Source of the DNA: Halomonas sp. HL-93
Lineage (GTDB): Bacteria > Pseudomonadota > Gammaproteobacteria > Pseudomonadales > Halomonadaceae
Direction of reading: 5' to 3'
Assembly (NCBI RefSeq): GCF_900086985.1
Contig: NZ_LT593974.1
Location: 62,001-126,000, forward strand
DNA: 64,000 nucleotides
Below, one piece after another: positions 33,445-45,186 of this stretch (positions are counted from its first letter, which is position 1; each line of letters begins with the position of its first letter). A program made the translations under genes and the position numbers. The notes under the pieces were generated by a model that made no database searches, was not told where the DNA came from, and saw only the letters and a program-made list of their open reading frames with translations.

Positions 33445-34419
33445 TCATCTGGCGACGCGCTGGGTGGCGACTTCGTTAGGGGCGATACCAAAGCGGCGAC
33501 GAAAGGCTGTCGCGAAGTTGGTGGCGTGGCGATAGCCGCAGGTATGCGCGACCTGTTGAACGCTCATGCCGCGTTGCAGATCCTGATACGCCTTGGCCAA
33601 GCGGCATTGGCGCAAGTGATCAAATATTGAACAGCCGTATTGGGTGCGAAATTTATGACGCAAGCTGCTGGGGCTCATGGCGGTTTCCCGCGCAAGGTCG
33701 TTGAGACAATAAGCGCGTGAGGGATAAGCCGCTAACTGAGCGTGAAGAATAGCCAAACGCTGCTCGTCGCGGGCCGAAATGCCGCGCATTGTCTGTGCTG
33801 CCAGCGGCTCGGCTGAGTCTTGCTGGCCATGGTGAGGCAGCCCATCGCCCAACAGTTGCAGTGCTAGCCCCTGCCAAATCAGTGGCTGGCGCCAGTTGGC
33901 CAGCGGCTCGGCGGCGGCATGGCGTAATGCCTGAGCCAAGGCTGCCGACAAACGCCAAGGGTATAACCCCGGCGCGGTGGGTAACGGGGGCAAATCCAGC
34001 GAGGTGGTAGCGAGCACCGCCACGTTCACCGTATGCAGCCGGGTCTGGGCGGGCTGGAAAACAGTCAGTGGCTGCTGGGGTGTGAAATGGGCGCACATAC
34101 CGTCGCCCGCGTTAAGTTGAAAGCGCTGAGAACCCAGACGAGCACTGATATGACCCTCCAGCACGACGCTGATAAACCATGGCGCAGTCTGGCGCGAGGA
34201 TGAACTATAGGCGCAGTTCACGCATAAGTCGGAAAGCGTTAAGTGCATTGCCTGAGGGAGCGCAACATCGCGTACGCTGCCGGTTGCCACGCTCGACTCA
34301 GCGGGCGCATTGCGCACCCGATAGTCGATACCGAAACGCTGGCCTAGCTGGGCAAGTGTCCCCGGCGTTAGCTCGTAAAGCGGTTGGCTGGCCCGAGCGT
34401 CTAAGGTGGCGGTGGTCAT
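33445..34419 (-). CDS. AraC-family regulator, PchR-like
   Basis: 324 residues: an N-terminal ligand-binding region of about 220 residues and a C-terminal double helix-turn-helix (LNDLARETAMSPSSLRHKF and VQQVAHTCGYRHATNFATAF). PchR-type regulators sense a siderophore and activate the cognate receptor gene. Its 3' end lies 98 bp from the receptor start on the same strand, so it may also be transcribed into the receptor. ATG start. Confidence 0.88.
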   Translation of the reverse strand: MTTATLDARASQPLYELTPGTLAQLGQRFGIDYRVRNAPAESSVATGSVRDVALPQAMHLTLSDLCVNCAYSSSSRQTAPWFISVVLEGHISARLGSQRFQLNAGDGMCAHFTPQQPLTVFQPAQTRLHTVNVAVLATTSLDLPPLPTAPGLYPWRLSAALAQALRHAAAEPLANWRQPLIWQGLALQLLGDGLPHHGQQDSAEPLAAQTMRGISARDEQRLAILHAQLAAYPSRAYCLNDLARETAMSPSSLRHKFRTQYGCSIFDHLRQCRLAKAYQDLQRGMSVQQVAHTCGYRHATNFATAFRRRFGIAPNEVATQRVAR

Positions 34420-34551
34420 ACGTGCATCACGGTAGCGGTGAAAAACAGCGATGCATCAAAATAGGGCATTGGCTCGGTGGTAACCGCGCAAATCCTCTGT
34501 GCACCGCTTAAGTCATGGGATGCAAGTTACGTTACCATGCACGCAACAATA

Positions 34552-34570
34552 GTCAATGATAGTTATTCGC
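34552..34570 (-). promoter_or_regulatory. Possible Fur box of the AraC-family gene
   Basis: The site contains the consensus core AATGATA followed by TTATT and agrees with the Fur consensus at about 13 of 19 positions. It lies about 130 bp before the regulator gene, just beyond the ubiK stop. Confidence 0.5.
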
Positions 34571-34572
34571 AT

Positions 34573-34938
34573 TTATTTTGAAGGCTTGGACGAGCTGCTG
34601 CCACCTTCTGGGTGCGCATTGTCGTCATCTTTCTGAGGCTCTACCGGCAGCGGCGGTGCTTCGGCTTCTATGGGGGTTGACGCATTTGCTGCTTGGGCAT
34701 CCACCGCGGCTTCCAAGCTGGCCACCTGGCGTTCTAGTGCCTCTACCCGCGAGCGGGTGCGCTGCAGTACGTCCATCAGAATATCGAAGTCCTCGCGGGA
34801 CACCAGTTCCAATCGGTCAAAGGCACTGCGCACGACCTGATGAACACCCTTCTGAATGTCTTCAGGCGCTTGGGAGGCGTTTTGCAAGCGGTCGCCAATT
34901 TGCTGGGCGAGTCGGCTAATACGGTCTTGAGGGGCCAT
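34573..34938 (-). CDS. ubiK: Ubiquinone biosynthesis accessory factor UbiK
   Basis: About 121 residues. The first 80 form the helical BMFP domain (ISRLAQQIGDRL, VRSAFDRLELVSREDFDIL, then a coiled coil VEALERQVASLEA), followed by an acidic, Pro/Ala-rich tail ending SSSSKPSK. UbiK binds UbiJ in the aerobic ubiquinone complex. The start at 34938 follows AGGAG; an upstream frame extension lacks one. Also called YqiC/DUF526. Confidence 0.9.
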   Translation of the reverse strand: MAPQDRISRLAQQIGDRLQNASQAPEDIQKGVHQVVRSAFDRLELVSREDFDILMDVLQRTRSRVEALERQVASLEAAVDAQAANASTPIEAEAPPLPVEPQKDDDNAHPEGGSSSSKPSK

Positions 34939-35048
34939 GGCTCTACTCCTAAATGTCGGTGTCACGATACGGATGACTGATATTCAGGATACGCAACCCA
35001 GGCGGGATTCGCATGTTTCTTACTTCAATTATTCTTGCGCCCTACTTA

Positions 35049-35613
<565 letters not shown>

Positions 35614-35658
35614 ATCTGGCTTTTCGGATCATTTCTTTAGTTCAACGGGGAACTTACA

Positions 35659-36906
35659 ATGGAAGAGTTGACTGATATTAGCTACGCGCTTGATACGTTT
35701 TACTTTCTGATCTGCGGCGTGCTGGTGATGTGGATGGCCGCGGGCTTCTCCATGCTGGAAGCAGGCTTGGTACGCTCTAAAAACACCGCTGAAATTCTAA
35801 CCAAGAACATTGCGCTGTTTGCGATCGCCTGCACCATGTATCTGCTGGTGGGCTACTACATCATGTATTCCGGCAATGCCGGTGGCTTCCTGCCCAATCT
35901 TGGCTTTTTAATCGGCGCTGAAAACAGCGCGGATGCCGTGACGGCCGGTGGCGACGACGCGCCTTACTACTCCATGCGTTCCGACTTCTTCTTCCAGGTG
36001 GTGTTCGTGGCGACCGCCATGTCGATTGTGTCGGGTGCCGTGGCTGAGCGTATGAAACTGTGGGCCTTCCTGGCGTTCGCCGTGGTTATGACCGCTGTGA
36101 TCTACCCGGTATCAGGCTACTGGACCTGGGGTGGCGGCTGGTTATCTGAAGTCGGCTATTTTGACTATGCCGGTTCGGGCATTGTGCACCTTGCCGGTGC
36201 GTCTGCGGCGCTCGCAGGTGTGATCGTGCTGGGTCCGCGTAAGGGCAAATACGGTAAAGATGGTTCCATCCATGCGATTCCGGGCGCCAACATGCCGCTG
36301 GCCACGCTGGGTACTTTCATTCTATGGATGGGCTGGTTCGGCTTTAACGGCGGCTCTGAACTCAAGCTGGCGGCCATTGACTCGGCCAACAACGTTGCCC
36401 AGGTGTTTGTGAATACCAACGCCGCGGCTGCGGGTGGTGTGATTGCCGCGCTGATTCTTGCCAAACTGTGGTTCCGTAAAGCCGATCTGACCATGGCGTT
36501 GAACGGCGCGCTGGCTGGTTTGGTGGCGATTACCGCTGACCCGCTCTCGCCTTCAGCCCTTGGTGCGACGATTATCGGTGCCATTGGTGGCCTGATTGTA
36601 GTTGCCGCCATCGTTACGCTGGATAAAGTGAAACTGGATGACCCGGTTGGTGCCATCTCCGTTCACGGTGTCGTAGGTATCTGGGGTGTGCTTGCCGTAC
36701 CGCTGAATAACGGTGATGCAAACTTCGGTGCGCAAATCATCGGTATCCTGGGCATCTTCGGCTGGGTCTTCCTGGCGAGTCTGGTGGTCTGGCTGATTCT
36801 CAAAGCGATCATGGGTATCCGGGTGAGCGAAGAAGACGAATATGAAGGCGTCGACATCGCCGAGTGCGGTCTTGAAGCCTACCCCGAATTCGGTATTAAG
36901 AAATAA
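35659..36906 (+). CDS. amtB: Ammonium transporter AmtB
   Basis: 415 residues, 11 membrane helices. The paired pore histidines lie in GIVHLAGASAAL and ISVHGVVGIWG, and the family signature DYAGSGIVHLAGA is intact. No cleaved signal peptide is obvious, unlike E. coli AmtB. The C-terminal cytoplasmic tail (EYEGVDIAECGLEAYPEF) is the GlnK contact region. Cotranscribed with glnK and followed by a strong terminator. Confidence 0.96.
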   Translation: MEELTDISYALDTFYFLICGVLVMWMAAGFSMLEAGLVRSKNTAEILTKNIALFAIACTMYLLVGYYIMYSGNAGGFLPNLGFLIGAENSADAVTAGGDDAPYYSMRSDFFFQVVFVATAMSIVSGAVAERMKLWAFLAFAVVMTAVIYPVSGYWTWGGGWLSEVGYFDYAGSGIVHLAGASAALAGVIVLGPRKGKYGKDGSIHAIPGANMPLATLGTFILWMGWFGFNGGSELKLAAIDSANNVAQVFVNTNAAAAGGVIAALILAKLWFRKADLTMALNGALAGLVAITADPLSPSALGATIIGAIGGLIVVAAIVTLDKVKLDDPVGAISVHGVVGIWGVLAVPLNNGDANFGAQIIGILGIFGWVFLASLVVWLILKAIMGIRVSEEDEYEGVDIAECGLEAYPEFGIKK

Positions 36907-36965
36907 GTGGGCAGCATCAAAAAGTAATTCGATGCTAACCAAGTGAGCCCGAGTGCTCGTCTATG

Positions 36966-36992
36966 GCCTCCCTTCACGGGGAGGCTTTTTTT
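36966..36992 (+). terminator. Rho-independent terminator after amtB
   Basis: A 7-bp stem GCCTCCC/GGGAGGC with a six-base loop followed by seven T. It separates the glnK-amtB unit from the second PII gene, which therefore needs its own promoter. Confidence 0.92.
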
Positions 36993-37027
36993 ATTCTCCG
37001 CCGGTAGCGGTGTATGCTGATAGCTAA

Positions 37028-37441
<414 letters not shown>

Positions 37442-37467
37442 CCACCGCCGCGCGCCAGAACACAAAC

Positions 37468-37512
37468 CCCCCGCCAAACGGTGCTATTGCGCACCGCTTG
37501 GCGGGGGTTTTT
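37468..37512 (+). terminator. Strong terminator after the second PII gene
   Basis: A stem of 10 bp (CCCCCGCCAA paired with TTGGCGGGGG), one mismatch, then 6 bp (CGGTGC/GCACCG), with a six-base loop and five T. It may also serve the convergent fpr gene. Confidence 0.92.
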
Positions 37513-37537
37513 AATGAGCGGCTAAGCGTTGAAAGGA

Positions 37538-38314
37538 TTATTTTTCGACGAAGGCACGCTCAATCACATAGTCTCCAGGCTCGCCCATGCGCGGCGAGAT
37601 ATTCAGGCCCAGTTCGTCGAGCAGCGCGCTGGTATCATCCAGCATGGCGGGGCTGCCACAGATCATCGCCCGGTCCTGGCGCGGGTCGATGGGCGGCAGG
37701 CCGGTGTCTTCAAACAGCTTGCCGGTGCGGATGTGGTCGGTCAGGCGGCCCATGGTATGGAAGTCTTCGCGAGTGACGGTTGGGTAATAAACCAGCTTTT
37801 CAGCGATTTCTTCTCCCAGGTACTCGTGGGCGGGTAGTTCTTTAGTGATAAAGTCGGCGTAGGCCAGCTCGGAGACTTCGCGCACGCCGTGGACCAGTAC
37901 GACTTTCTCGAACCGCTCGTAGACTTCCGGGTCCTGGATCAGACTCAAGAAGGGCGCAAGGCCGGTACCGGTCGACAGCATGTAAAGGTTGCGGCCGGGT
38001 AGCAGGTCGTCGGTGACCAGCGTACCGGTCGGCTTGCGGCTGACCATGATCTGATCGCCGACCTTCAGGTGTTGCAGACGCGACGTGAGCGGGCCGTCGG
38101 GTACCTTGATGCTGAAGAACTCAAGGTGGTCCTCGTAGTTGGGGCTGGCAATCGAGTAAGCGCGCATCAGCGGCTTGCCGTCGACTTCCAGGCCGATCAT
38201 GACGAACTGGCCGGTTTTGAAGCGCAGGCTGCGTTCCCGGGTAGTGCGGAAGCTGAACAGGGTGTCGTTCCAGTGATGAACGCTGAGTACGTCTTCCAGG
38301 GCGAACTTACTCAT
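37538..38314 (-). CDS. fpr: Ferredoxin-NADP(+) reductase
   Basis: 258 residues. FAD-binding block MRAYSIASPNYEDHLEFFSIKV, NADP-site STGTGLAPFLSLIQDPE and the C-terminal YVIERAFVEK fit bacterial Fpr, which exchanges electrons between NADPH and ferredoxin or flavodoxin in oxidative stress and iron-sulfur repair. Start at 38314 after GGAGG; an upstream frame extension is ignored. Divergent from a LysR gene, the arrangement known for fpr-finR in pseudomonads. Confidence 0.94.
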   Translation of the reverse strand: MSKFALEDVLSVHHWNDTLFSFRTTRERSLRFKTGQFVMIGLEVDGKPLMRAYSIASPNYEDHLEFFSIKVPDGPLTSRLQHLKVGDQIMVSRKPTGTLVTDDLLPGRNLYMLSTGTGLAPFLSLIQDPEVYERFEKVVLVHGVREVSELAYADFITKELPAHEYLGEEIAEKLVYYPTVTREDFHTMGRLTDHIRTGKLFEDTGLPPIDPRQDRAMICGSPAMLDDTSALLDELGLNISPRMGEPGDYVIERAFVEK

Positions 38315-38474
38315 GCCAATTCCTCCGTCGGGTGACGCTAGCCACGCCACAATATGCTTAAAAAGAATAAAAAATATGTATTAAGTTGCCGACAAGTCTA
38401 AGCAAAGGGTGGTATATCTGTTAAGTAAATTATATTGATAACGGATATCTTCAAAATCGATATAGGCGGGTTTC

Positions 38475-39401
38475 ATGCACTATACCCTGCGTCAGTTGGA
38501 AGTCTTCGTTGCCGTTGCGCAACACGAAAGCGTGTCCCATGCCGCGCGCTCGCTTGCCATGTCGCAGTCGGCGACCAGCACCGCCCTGGCAGAGCTCGAG
38601 CGTCAGTTCGACTGCCAACTGCTCGACCGCATCGGCAAGCGCCTCAAGCTCAATGCGCTGGGCTTTCAGCTGCTGCCTAAGGCCGTTGGGCTGCTTGACC
38701 GAGCCGAGGAGGTGGAGGAATTACTGCGCGGTCAGCAAGGCGTGGGGTCGCTGGAGGTTGGCGCTACCCTGACCATTGGCAACTATCTGGCAACGCTCTT
38801 AATCAGCGATTTTATGCAGCGCTATCCCGGCAGTCGCGTGCGTCTGGCGGTGCGCAATACACGCCATATCATCGAGGGTGTTCGTCAGCACTCGCTGGAC
38901 CTTGGGTTGATCGAAGGGCCCTGCGATGACGACATGATCATCAGTCAGCCGTGGGTCGAGGATGAGCTGTGCGTGTTCTGTTCGCCACGCCACCCACTGG
39001 CGGGCAAGACCCATCTGGAGCTTGAACAGTTGCTGCGGGAGGACTGGATCATGCGCGAGGAGGGGTCGGGTACGCGGGTGACTCTGGAGCACGCTGCGCG
39101 CCATCGCCGCAGTCGCTTCAATACGCTGCTTGAACTTGAGCATACCGAAGGCATTAAGCGCGCGGTGGAGTCAGGATTGGGAATTGGTTGTGTCTCGCGG
39201 CTGGCGCTGCGTGATGCGTTCCGGCGGGGCAGCCTGGTACCGCTACCCACGCCGGAACTGGATCTTAAGCGTCAGTTCACCTTTATCTGGCATCGCCACA
39301 AGTACCTCACCACCGGCGTGCGCGAGTTCCTGCGGCTGTGCCGGGAGATGACCGCTGGCGCCAAGCGCAGCGATGACATCCCCCTGCCGCCGATCCCTTA
39401 A
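38475..39401 (+). CDS. LysR-family regulator, FinR-like
   Basis: 308 residues: winged helix-turn-helix at the N-terminus ([20 protein letters not shown]) and a periplasmic-binding-type effector domain. Divergent to fpr with a 160-bp gap, as in Pseudomonas, where FinR activates fpr under superoxide. The assignment to FinR rests on this synteny. ATG start; it overlaps the following chemoreceptor gene stop tail to tail. Confidence 0.85.
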   Translation: MHYTLRQLEVFVAVAQHESVSHAARSLAMSQSATSTALAELERQFDCQLLDRIGKRLKLNALGFQLLPKAVGLLDRAEEVEELLRGQQGVGSLEVGATLTIGNYLATLLISDFMQRYPGSRVRLAVRNTRHIIEGVRQHSLDLGLIEGPCDDDMIISQPWVEDELCVFCSPRHPLAGKTHLELEQLLREDWIMREEGSGTRVTLEHAARHRRSRFNTLLELEHTEGIKRAVESGLGIGCVSRLALRDAFRRGSLVPLPTPELDLKRQFTFIWHRHKYLTTGVREFLRLCREMTAGAKRSDDIPLPPIP

Positions 39402-41500
39402 CGACGCGTTTCAGGTGCCGGTAACGCCGACCCGTGACGGTCTGACTCCAGCGTAAACCCACCGACCAGCTCGGCCAGATAGTCGGCCTGGTCTTTCAAC
39501 TGCTCGGCGGCGGTCGTCGACTCCTCTACCAGCGCCGCGTTCTGCTGGGTCATTTGATCCAGGTCGGTGACCGCAATGCTGACCTGGCTGATGCCATCAT
39601 TTTGCTCGCCAGCCGCGGTGCTGATATCACCCAGCATCTGAGTGACCCTAGAGACGCTTTCGGCAAGCTCGTGCATGGCCGCCTCGGCGTCGCGCACCAT
39701 TTGGGTGCCGCTTTCGACCTTCTCGGTTGAGGCATCAATTCGCTGACGGATATCTTTGGCCGCGTCGCTGGCACGTGACGCCAGCTGGCGGACTTCATTG
39801 GCCACCACGGCAAAGCCGCGGCCCTGTTCGCCCGCCCGGGCCGCTTCCACCGAGGCGTTCAGCGCCAGCAGATTGGTTTGAAAGGCAATCCCATCGATGA
39901 CGCTGACGATGTCCTGAATTTCCGACGATGTGGTGCGGATAGCATCCATCGTGGTCACCACCTGTCCGAAGGCCTCGTCGGTGCGTCCTGCCAGCTGTGA
40001 GGCGGTTTTGGAAAGGCCGCTGGCTTCCTGCGAAGCACTGGTGGTGTGCGCGACGGTGCTACTGATTTCCTCCATCGCCGACGATGTTTGCTGCAAACTG
40101 GCGGCCGCTTGTTCGGTACGCCGGGAAAGGTCGCGGCCGCCTTGAGTGATTTCATTGGCGGCGTGATTGACCGATTCGCTGCTGCGTCGGACATCCAATA
40201 AAATGGTCTGGATTTTATCGGCAAAGGCATTGAACTGCTCGGCCACCGCCGCGCTTTCGTCGCGGCCTTGCACCGGCAGGCGTTGGGTGAGGTCGCCGTT
40301 GCCCGAGGCGATCGCCTGCATACGGCTGGCAAGGCGCTTCAGTGGGCGAGAGATGCTGTTGCCCAGCAGCCAGCTGGCCACCAGGCCCAGAAAGGCGATG
40401 ATCAACCCCATGCCAATCATGCCGAGTGTCGAGGCCTCGCGCTGGTCTTCCAGCTGTGTCTCCAGGTCATTGAGACCGGCAAGGACGGCGCTTTCAGGCA
40501 GTCGGATCATCAGCACCCAGGGGTTACCGCTGTCATCCACCGAGAAGGGCCAATAGAGTTCGGTCATGCCCTGGTCCGTGTTTAGCCTGCGCACCTTCTC
40601 CCCTTGCTGCGCCTGGGCGATGCCGGCCTGAAGGTCTTCATCCAGCTCGTTTTCAGCGAGCTTGCCGAGCAGGTCAGGCGCGCTGGTATGGGCGGCCAAA
40701 GCTCCGTGAGAGGCGATCAAGGCGATTTCACCCGCGCCGTCGTAGAGCGACTGATTGGCTTCTTCCAGCAACCCCTGAATGAATTCGACCGACAGGTCGA
40801 CACCGGCGCTGCCGCGGAATTCACCGTCGACCAGGATGGGCGCATTGAACGACGTGACCAGTAAGGTCTCGCCGTTGTAGTCGTAGAGGTGAGGGTCGAC
40901 CACACAGGTACGCTTCGTTTCCTTGGGGCACAGATAGTATTCCCCGCGCCGAATGCCATCGGCATCGCGCTCCTGATTTTCCATGTCGCTGCCCAGCGCC
41001 AAGACCTCGATATCGCCGCTTTCGGTGCGATACCACCAAGGCATAAAGCGACCATCGGGGCCGTAACCTTGATCTTCGCGGCCGGTATAGCGGTCATCGT
41101 TGCCAAAGGCGTTGGGCTCCCAGCCAATAAAGGCGTCGAGCAGGTCGGGATTATCCACCACGGTCTGACGCACAAGCCGCGACAGCTCGCGACGGCTCAT
41201 GGTCATCAACGGCTGACCCTCGCCGTCTTCCTGGCCCAGCATGGCATTGGTGTTCGCCAGGCTTTGAGCAAGCGTGAGGGCGTGCTCGAGCTCGCCCTTG
41301 ATTTCCTCGGTCTGGGCCGACGCGGTCGCCGCCAGGCGTGCCTCTATGTTTTGTTCGAGCAGCGCTTTCGTCTGATTTTCAACCAGGGCCTGGGAGCGGG
41401 CGTTGGCAATCACCGAGTAGATGACCAACGCCGCCACGACCAGCAGGATACAGCCACCGACAAGCGTGGCGATGAGGGTGCGGACAGACTTAAATGTCAT
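39398..41500 (-). CDS. Methyl-accepting chemotaxis protein with dCache sensor
   Basis: 700 residues. Helix 1 near residues 10-30, a periplasmic double-Cache domain of about 320 residues ([20 protein letters not shown] is the distal pocket region), a second helix, HAMP, and the signalling tip [20 protein letters not shown]. Class of ligands is probably amino acids or other small metabolites, but it is not readable from sequence. No C-terminal NWETF pentapeptide. A second chemoreceptor gene lies 35 bp upstream. Confidence 0.93.
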   Translation of the reverse strand: MTFKSVRTLIATLVGGCILLVVAALVIYSVIANARSQALVENQTKALLEQNIEARLAATASAQTEEIKGELEHALTLAQSLANTNAMLGQEDGEGQPLMTMSRRELSRLVRQTVVDNPDLLDAFIGWEPNAFGNDDRYTGREDQGYGPDGRFMPWWYRTESGDIEVLALGSDMENQERDADGIRRGEYYLCPKETKRTCVVDPHLYDYNGETLLVTSFNAPILVDGEFRGSAGVDLSVEFIQGLLEEANQSLYDGAGEIALIASHGALAAHTSAPDLLGKLAENELDEDLQAGIAQAQQGEKVRRLNTDQGMTELYWPFSVDDSGNPWVLMIRLPESAVLAGLNDLETQLEDQREASTLGMIGMGLIIAFLGLVASWLLGNSISRPLKRLASRMQAIASGNGDLTQRLPVQGRDESAAVAEQFNAFADKIQTILLDVRRSSESVNHAANEITQGGRDLSRRTEQAAASLQQTSSAMEEISSTVAHTTSASQEASGLSKTASQLAGRTDEAFGQVVTTMDAIRTTSSEIQDIVSVIDGIAFQTNLLALNASVEAARAGEQGRGFAVVANEVRQLASRASDAAKDIRQRIDASTEKVESGTQMVRDAEAAMHELAESVSRVTQMLGDISTAAGEQNDGISQVSIAVTDLDQMTQQNAALVEESTTAAEQLKDQADYLAELVGGFTLESDRHGSALPAPETRR

Positions 41501-41535
41501 TGTTGTTAGTTCTCTCTATGCGCGTGAGCCGCATG

Positions 41536-43392
41536 CTACGGCTGTGAAACGGAGGTTAGAAGGCGGCCACCTTGAGCACCTGAACCACTCGACAGTTTGA
41601 ATCGGCTGATGGTCTCAGCAAGATGGTCGGCCTGATCCTTGAGCTGTTCAGCGGCGGTGGTCGATTCTTCCACCATGGCCGCGTTTTCCTGGGTCATGCG
41701 GTCAAGGTCGGCAACCGCAATGTTTACCTGGCCGATACCGTCGCTCTGCTCGCCGGCAGCGGAGGAAATCTCGCCCAGCACATCGGTCACGCGGGTGATG
41801 TGGTTGACGATGTCTGCCATGGTTTCGCCGGCGCTTTGCACCAGTGTGGTGCCGTTGGTGACCTTGCCTTGGGAATCCTCGATCAGGTGCTTGATGTCGT
41901 TGGCCGCATCGGTACTGCGTTGGGCCAGCTTGCGGACTTCTTCGGCCACCACGGCAAAGCCACGGCCCTGCTCGCCGGCGCGGGCGGCTTCCACCGAGGC
42001 ATTGAGCGCTAGCAGGTTGGTCTGGAAGGCGATGCTGTCCATCAGAGTGACGATCTCGCCGATCTTGCCTGACGACTCGGCAATATCGTCCATGGTCGAG
42101 GTGACCTGGGAGACAACCTCGCCGCCGCGACCGGCAACGTCCGAGGCGGCCTTGGCGAGCTGGTTGGCTTCCTGGGCGGACGATGAGGTGTGCTCGACCG
42201 TGCTGGTAATCTCCTCCATAGACGCGGAGGTTTGTTGCAGGCTGGAGGCGGTGTTTTCGGTCCGCCGGGATAGGTCCTGACCGCCGGTGGCGATTTCGGT
42301 GGCGGCGTTGTGAACCGCTTCACTGCTGGTGCGAACATCCTGCAGCACCGTGTCCATGGTGGCCACAAAACGGTTAAAGGCGGCGGCGATCTGGGTGATC
42401 TCGTCGTTACCCTCTTCCGGCAGACGCTGGGTAAGGTCGCCTTCACCCGAAGCGATATCGTTCATCGCATCGCGGGCCGACAAAAGACGGCGCAGTAACC
42501 ATTTGAGTAGCAGGCTGAGGACCACGGCGGTAATGCCGGCAACGATCAACAGCGTGATAAGCGACGTGCTGGCAATCCCGCGTAGCCCAGCGGTGGCCTC
42601 ACGCTCGTCCATCGCCACCATGAGATGCCAATCGCTGTTGCCGCCCACGGCGCTACCTTGCAATAACGTTTCACGGCCCTCAAGCGTCAGGGCATGGGGC
42701 TCGTCACTGCCAGCAATCTGCTTGATATAACCGGCATCCAGCTGTTCGCTGAGCGCGCTAGAGGGTTCCAGGGTCAGCTCGGCGTTAGGGTGAGCGACCA
42801 AGGTCCCGTCGCCGGTGGTTAAAAAGCCAAAACTCGAAGGTGTCGGGGCGATGCTGGCGACAATGTCGATCACGTCTTCAATGCTGATATCAGCGCCCAC
42901 CACGGCAGCCAGTTCGCCGTTTTGGTAGTAAGGGCGAGCAAAGGTCACAATTAATCCGCCACTTTGCGCGTCCACATAAGGGGCGGTAATGATCGTGTCC
43001 TCTGCGTCGACGGCGTCTTGGTACCAGGGGCGTTGGCGCGGGTCGTAATCACTGGGAGGCTCCCAGCCATCCGAAAAAACAGCGTCAGAGGTCTCGGGGA
43101 CAGCCATGTAAGCCGAAATGAAGTTGCCAGCGTCTTCCAACTGGCGCAGTGCTGACAATGGGGCGTCGCTCTCAACGGCATCTTCCATGCTGGCGAGCAT
43201 GCTGTAGCGGGCGTTAAACCATTCATCAATCGCCTGGGTATTACCGTTGGCGACTGCGTTCAGGTTGCGGGACACCTGTTCAGTGTTGTGGTGTTTGACG
43301 GTGATGTAACTGGCAATGCCATTGACTACCAGGGCAAGGGTAATCGCCGCTAACGTGGCGATTAACAGTTTAGCGCGCAGGGATGAAAACAT
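41536..43392 (-). CDS. Methyl-accepting chemotaxis protein with Cache sensor
   Basis: 618 residues with a periplasmic dCache domain of about 240 residues ([20 protein letters not shown] is the classic Cache ligand pocket, followed by [20 protein letters not shown]), two membrane helices, HAMP and the same signalling tip as its neighbour. The RPWYQ pocket is common in amino-acid-sensing receptors. The two receptors share the cytoplasmic part but not the sensor, indicating duplication and sensor exchange. Confidence 0.93.
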   Translation of the reverse strand: MFSSLRAKLLIATLAAITLALVVNGIASYITVKHHNTEQVSRNLNAVANGNTQAIDEWFNARYSMLASMEDAVESDAPLSALRQLEDAGNFISAYMAVPETSDAVFSDGWEPPSDYDPRQRPWYQDAVDAEDTIITAPYVDAQSGGLIVTFARPYYQNGELAAVVGADISIEDVIDIVASIAPTPSSFGFLTTGDGTLVAHPNAELTLEPSSALSEQLDAGYIKQIAGSDEPHALTLEGRETLLQGSAVGGNSDWHLMVAMDEREATAGLRGIASTSLITLLIVAGITAVVLSLLLKWLLRRLLSARDAMNDIASGEGDLTQRLPEEGNDEITQIAAAFNRFVATMDTVLQDVRTSSEAVHNAATEIATGGQDLSRRTENTASSLQQTSASMEEITSTVEHTSSSAQEANQLAKAASDVAGRGGEVVSQVTSTMDDIAESSGKIGEIVTLMDSIAFQTNLLALNASVEAARAGEQGRGFAVVAEEVRKLAQRSTDAANDIKHLIEDSQGKVTNGTTLVQSAGETMADIVNHITRVTDVLGEISSAAGEQSDGIGQVNIAVADLDRMTQENAAMVEESTTAAEQLKDQADHLAETISRFKLSSGSGAQGGRLLTSVSQP

Positions 43393-43508
43393 TGATCGCT
43401 CTCGTGGCTTGATGCGTTTCAGGGCGTGGCCCTGTCATGAGGTCGCATCAGCTATCGGCGAGAGCGATCGTTTCTTTAGTCCAATAAGCGGTGGATGTCG
43501 TCGCTGGG

Positions 43509-43940
43509 TTAGCGCAGGTCGCTAACGGCAGTTTGAATATCTGTCAGCGACGCTTTGCTCAGGTCCTTGGAAAGGGTATGAATCACAAGCTTTTGCGTGG
43601 GGCCATCGAGTTTGTCGCGCAGCAGGCCTAAAAATTTGGGTGGAGCGACCATAATTAGCTTCTCTAAGCTGTTATCTACTCGAGCACTATAAAGGTGGTT
43701 GGCGACCTGTTTGGCGAACAGTTCGTTTTCATGCTTCGAGGCAGTGTCCTCGTCGCCGGAACTGCGCGCGCTGGTCGAACTTGATTCGTGAACATCGGCG
43801 CCTGGGCGGTCGGTGACCAAATCGCCCTCGTGAAGGCGTCCTTCGGCATGTACCAAGCTTTCCTGCTCGGTGAGTGTTAACGCTTCGCGGGTAAAAATGC
43901 GCGCGCGAGCGGCATCAGCGACAACAATATAAGTGGTCAT
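43509..43940 (-). CDS. Host attachment family protein
   Basis: 143 residues. MTTYIVVADAARARIFTRE at the start, HENELFAKQVANHL in the middle and KLIMVAPPKFLGLLRDKL towards the end define the host-attachment (baeRF-like, release-factor-related) family. The family name comes from Agrobacterium; the biochemical role is unknown. ATG start. It stands alone between chemoreceptor and phosphatase genes. Confidence 0.85.
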   Translation of the reverse strand: MTTYIVVADAARARIFTREALTLTEQESLVHAEGRLHEGDLVTDRPGADVHESSSTSARSSGDEDTASKHENELFAKQVANHLYSARVDNSLEKLIMVAPPKFLGLLRDKLDGPTQKLVIHTLSKDLSKASLTDIQTAVSDLR

Positions 43941-44076
43941 CGTGACGCGTCCTCCTTGTCGTTAGTGGTCACTTAACCATGGCAAGCGTTAAGCGCTAGG
44001 TCAAACTTCGAGCACGCTTCTAGACAGGCCTTAGGGCCTTGCCTATGGTGGTGGTCGGCTTTCTCGGAGTTTTGCC

Positions 44077-44670
44077 ATGCCCATATTGTCGCTCGTTGCG
44101 CCCCAGCATTGGCGCAATTGCTATCTATTAATGCGCCACGGCCATAGCCAAGCGAATCAGCGGGGCGTGATCGTCAGCTCGCCGGCGCGCGGCGTGGAGG
44201 ACTTCGGCCTTTCTGGTCTTGGCGAGCAACAACTTGCCCAGTTGGTGGCCGATTGGCAGTGGCCAATACCAACCCGCGTGGTGCATTCGGATTTTTTGCG
44301 TACGGCGCAAACAGCGGCACGGATTGCGGAGGCGTTTGAGTTAGTACCAAGCGTCGATACGCGCTTACGAGAGCGCTATTTTGGCAAGCTAGAGGGGCAG
44401 AGCGACGATCACTATCCTAACGTATGGGCATTGGACGCCCAAGACGCTGAGCATCAACACCATCAGGTAGAAGCGGTAAGCGCGGTGGCAACGCGTATGC
44501 AAGCGGTGATAGCAGATTGGGAGCAGCAGGTTAGCGGAGAAACCATCGTGTTAGTCAGCCACGGTGATCCGCTGCAAATCCTGCTTACGGCGCTAGCCGG
44601 AAAGCCGTTGAGCCAACACCGTGAGCAGACCGCATTGCTGCCCGCCAGTATGACGCTGATAGGGCGTTAG
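44077..44670 (+). CDS. Histidine phosphatase superfamily protein
   Basis: 197 residues. The catalytic LMRHGHSQANQ motif (phospho-accepting His of RHG) and the second His in VSHGDPLQI are both present, along with SDFLRTAQTAARIAE. This is the phosphoglycerate-mutase-like branch-1 fold; the likely activity is a small-molecule phosphatase such as a CobC- or GpmB-like enzyme, with substrate unknown. Convergent with the RidA gene. Confidence 0.88.
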   Translation: MPILSLVAPQHWRNCYLLMRHGHSQANQRGVIVSSPARGVEDFGLSGLGEQQLAQLVADWQWPIPTRVVHSDFLRTAQTAARIAEAFELVPSVDTRLRERYFGKLEGQSDDHYPNVWALDAQDAEHQHHQVEAVSAVATRMQAVIADWEQQVSGETIVLVSHGDPLQILLTALAGKPLSQHREQTALLPASMTLIGR

Positions 44671-45062
44671 GCGCTGCCTTCAGTCGGTGGAATCCAGGCG
44701 ATCATATCGACTTCCACGTCGGCACCACCGGCAAGACCCGTGACGCCAATACAGGTGCGTGTGGGTAACGGTTGGGGGAAGTAGCTGGCATAGACCTTAT
44801 TGACCTCGTCAAAATGGCCCATGTTGGTAATAAACACGCGGGACTGCACCACGTATTCGAAGCTGCTGCCTACTTCCTCCAGCACAATCGCCAGATTCTG
44901 CATCACGCGGTGGGTCTGTTCGGTGAAAGTGCCGAGCAGCATTTCGTTGGTTTCCGGCACCGTCGGCATTTGCCCGGTAATGAACACCAAATCACCCACG
45001 CGGCAGGCGTGAGAAAATGGCGCGATAGGCTGGGGCGCACGGTCGATAAATAGCTTTTCCAT
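44667..45062 (-). CDS. RidA family protein
   Basis: 131 residues. RidA/YjgF proteins hydrolyse reactive enamine/imine intermediates of amino-acid metabolism. PQPIAPFSHACRVGDLVFITGQMP, the region VVQSRVFITNM and PTRTCIGVTGLAGGADVEVD carry the family core including the pocket Arg. Start at 45062 after AAAGGA. The longer upstream frame is not conserved. It lies downstream of the aap operon and its terminator. Confidence 0.9.
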   Translation of the reverse strand: MEKLFIDRAPQPIAPFSHACRVGDLVFITGQMPTVPETNEMLLGTFTEQTHRVMQNLAIVLEEVGSSFEYVVQSRVFITNMGHFDEVNKVYASYFPQPLPTRTCIGVTGLAGGADVEVDMIAWIPPTEGSA

Positions 45063-45116
45063 GGTGTCGCTATCCTTTGTAGATTGTTTTAGCCGCTTGT
45101 TTAAAAGCCTTATAAG

Positions 45117-45146
45117 CATCATGGGCCTCAAGTGAGGCCCATGATG
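45117..45146 (-). terminator. Hairpin after the aap operon
   Basis: A perfect 13-bp stem (CATCATGGGCCTC and its complement) around a four-base loop, 41 bp after aapP. T-runs are weak on both sides, but stem strength and position indicate termination before the RidA gene. Confidence 0.75.
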
Positions 45147-45186
45147 TTGTGTTTATCCACAGCTGTTTTGGTGCTGGGGCTGTGGA

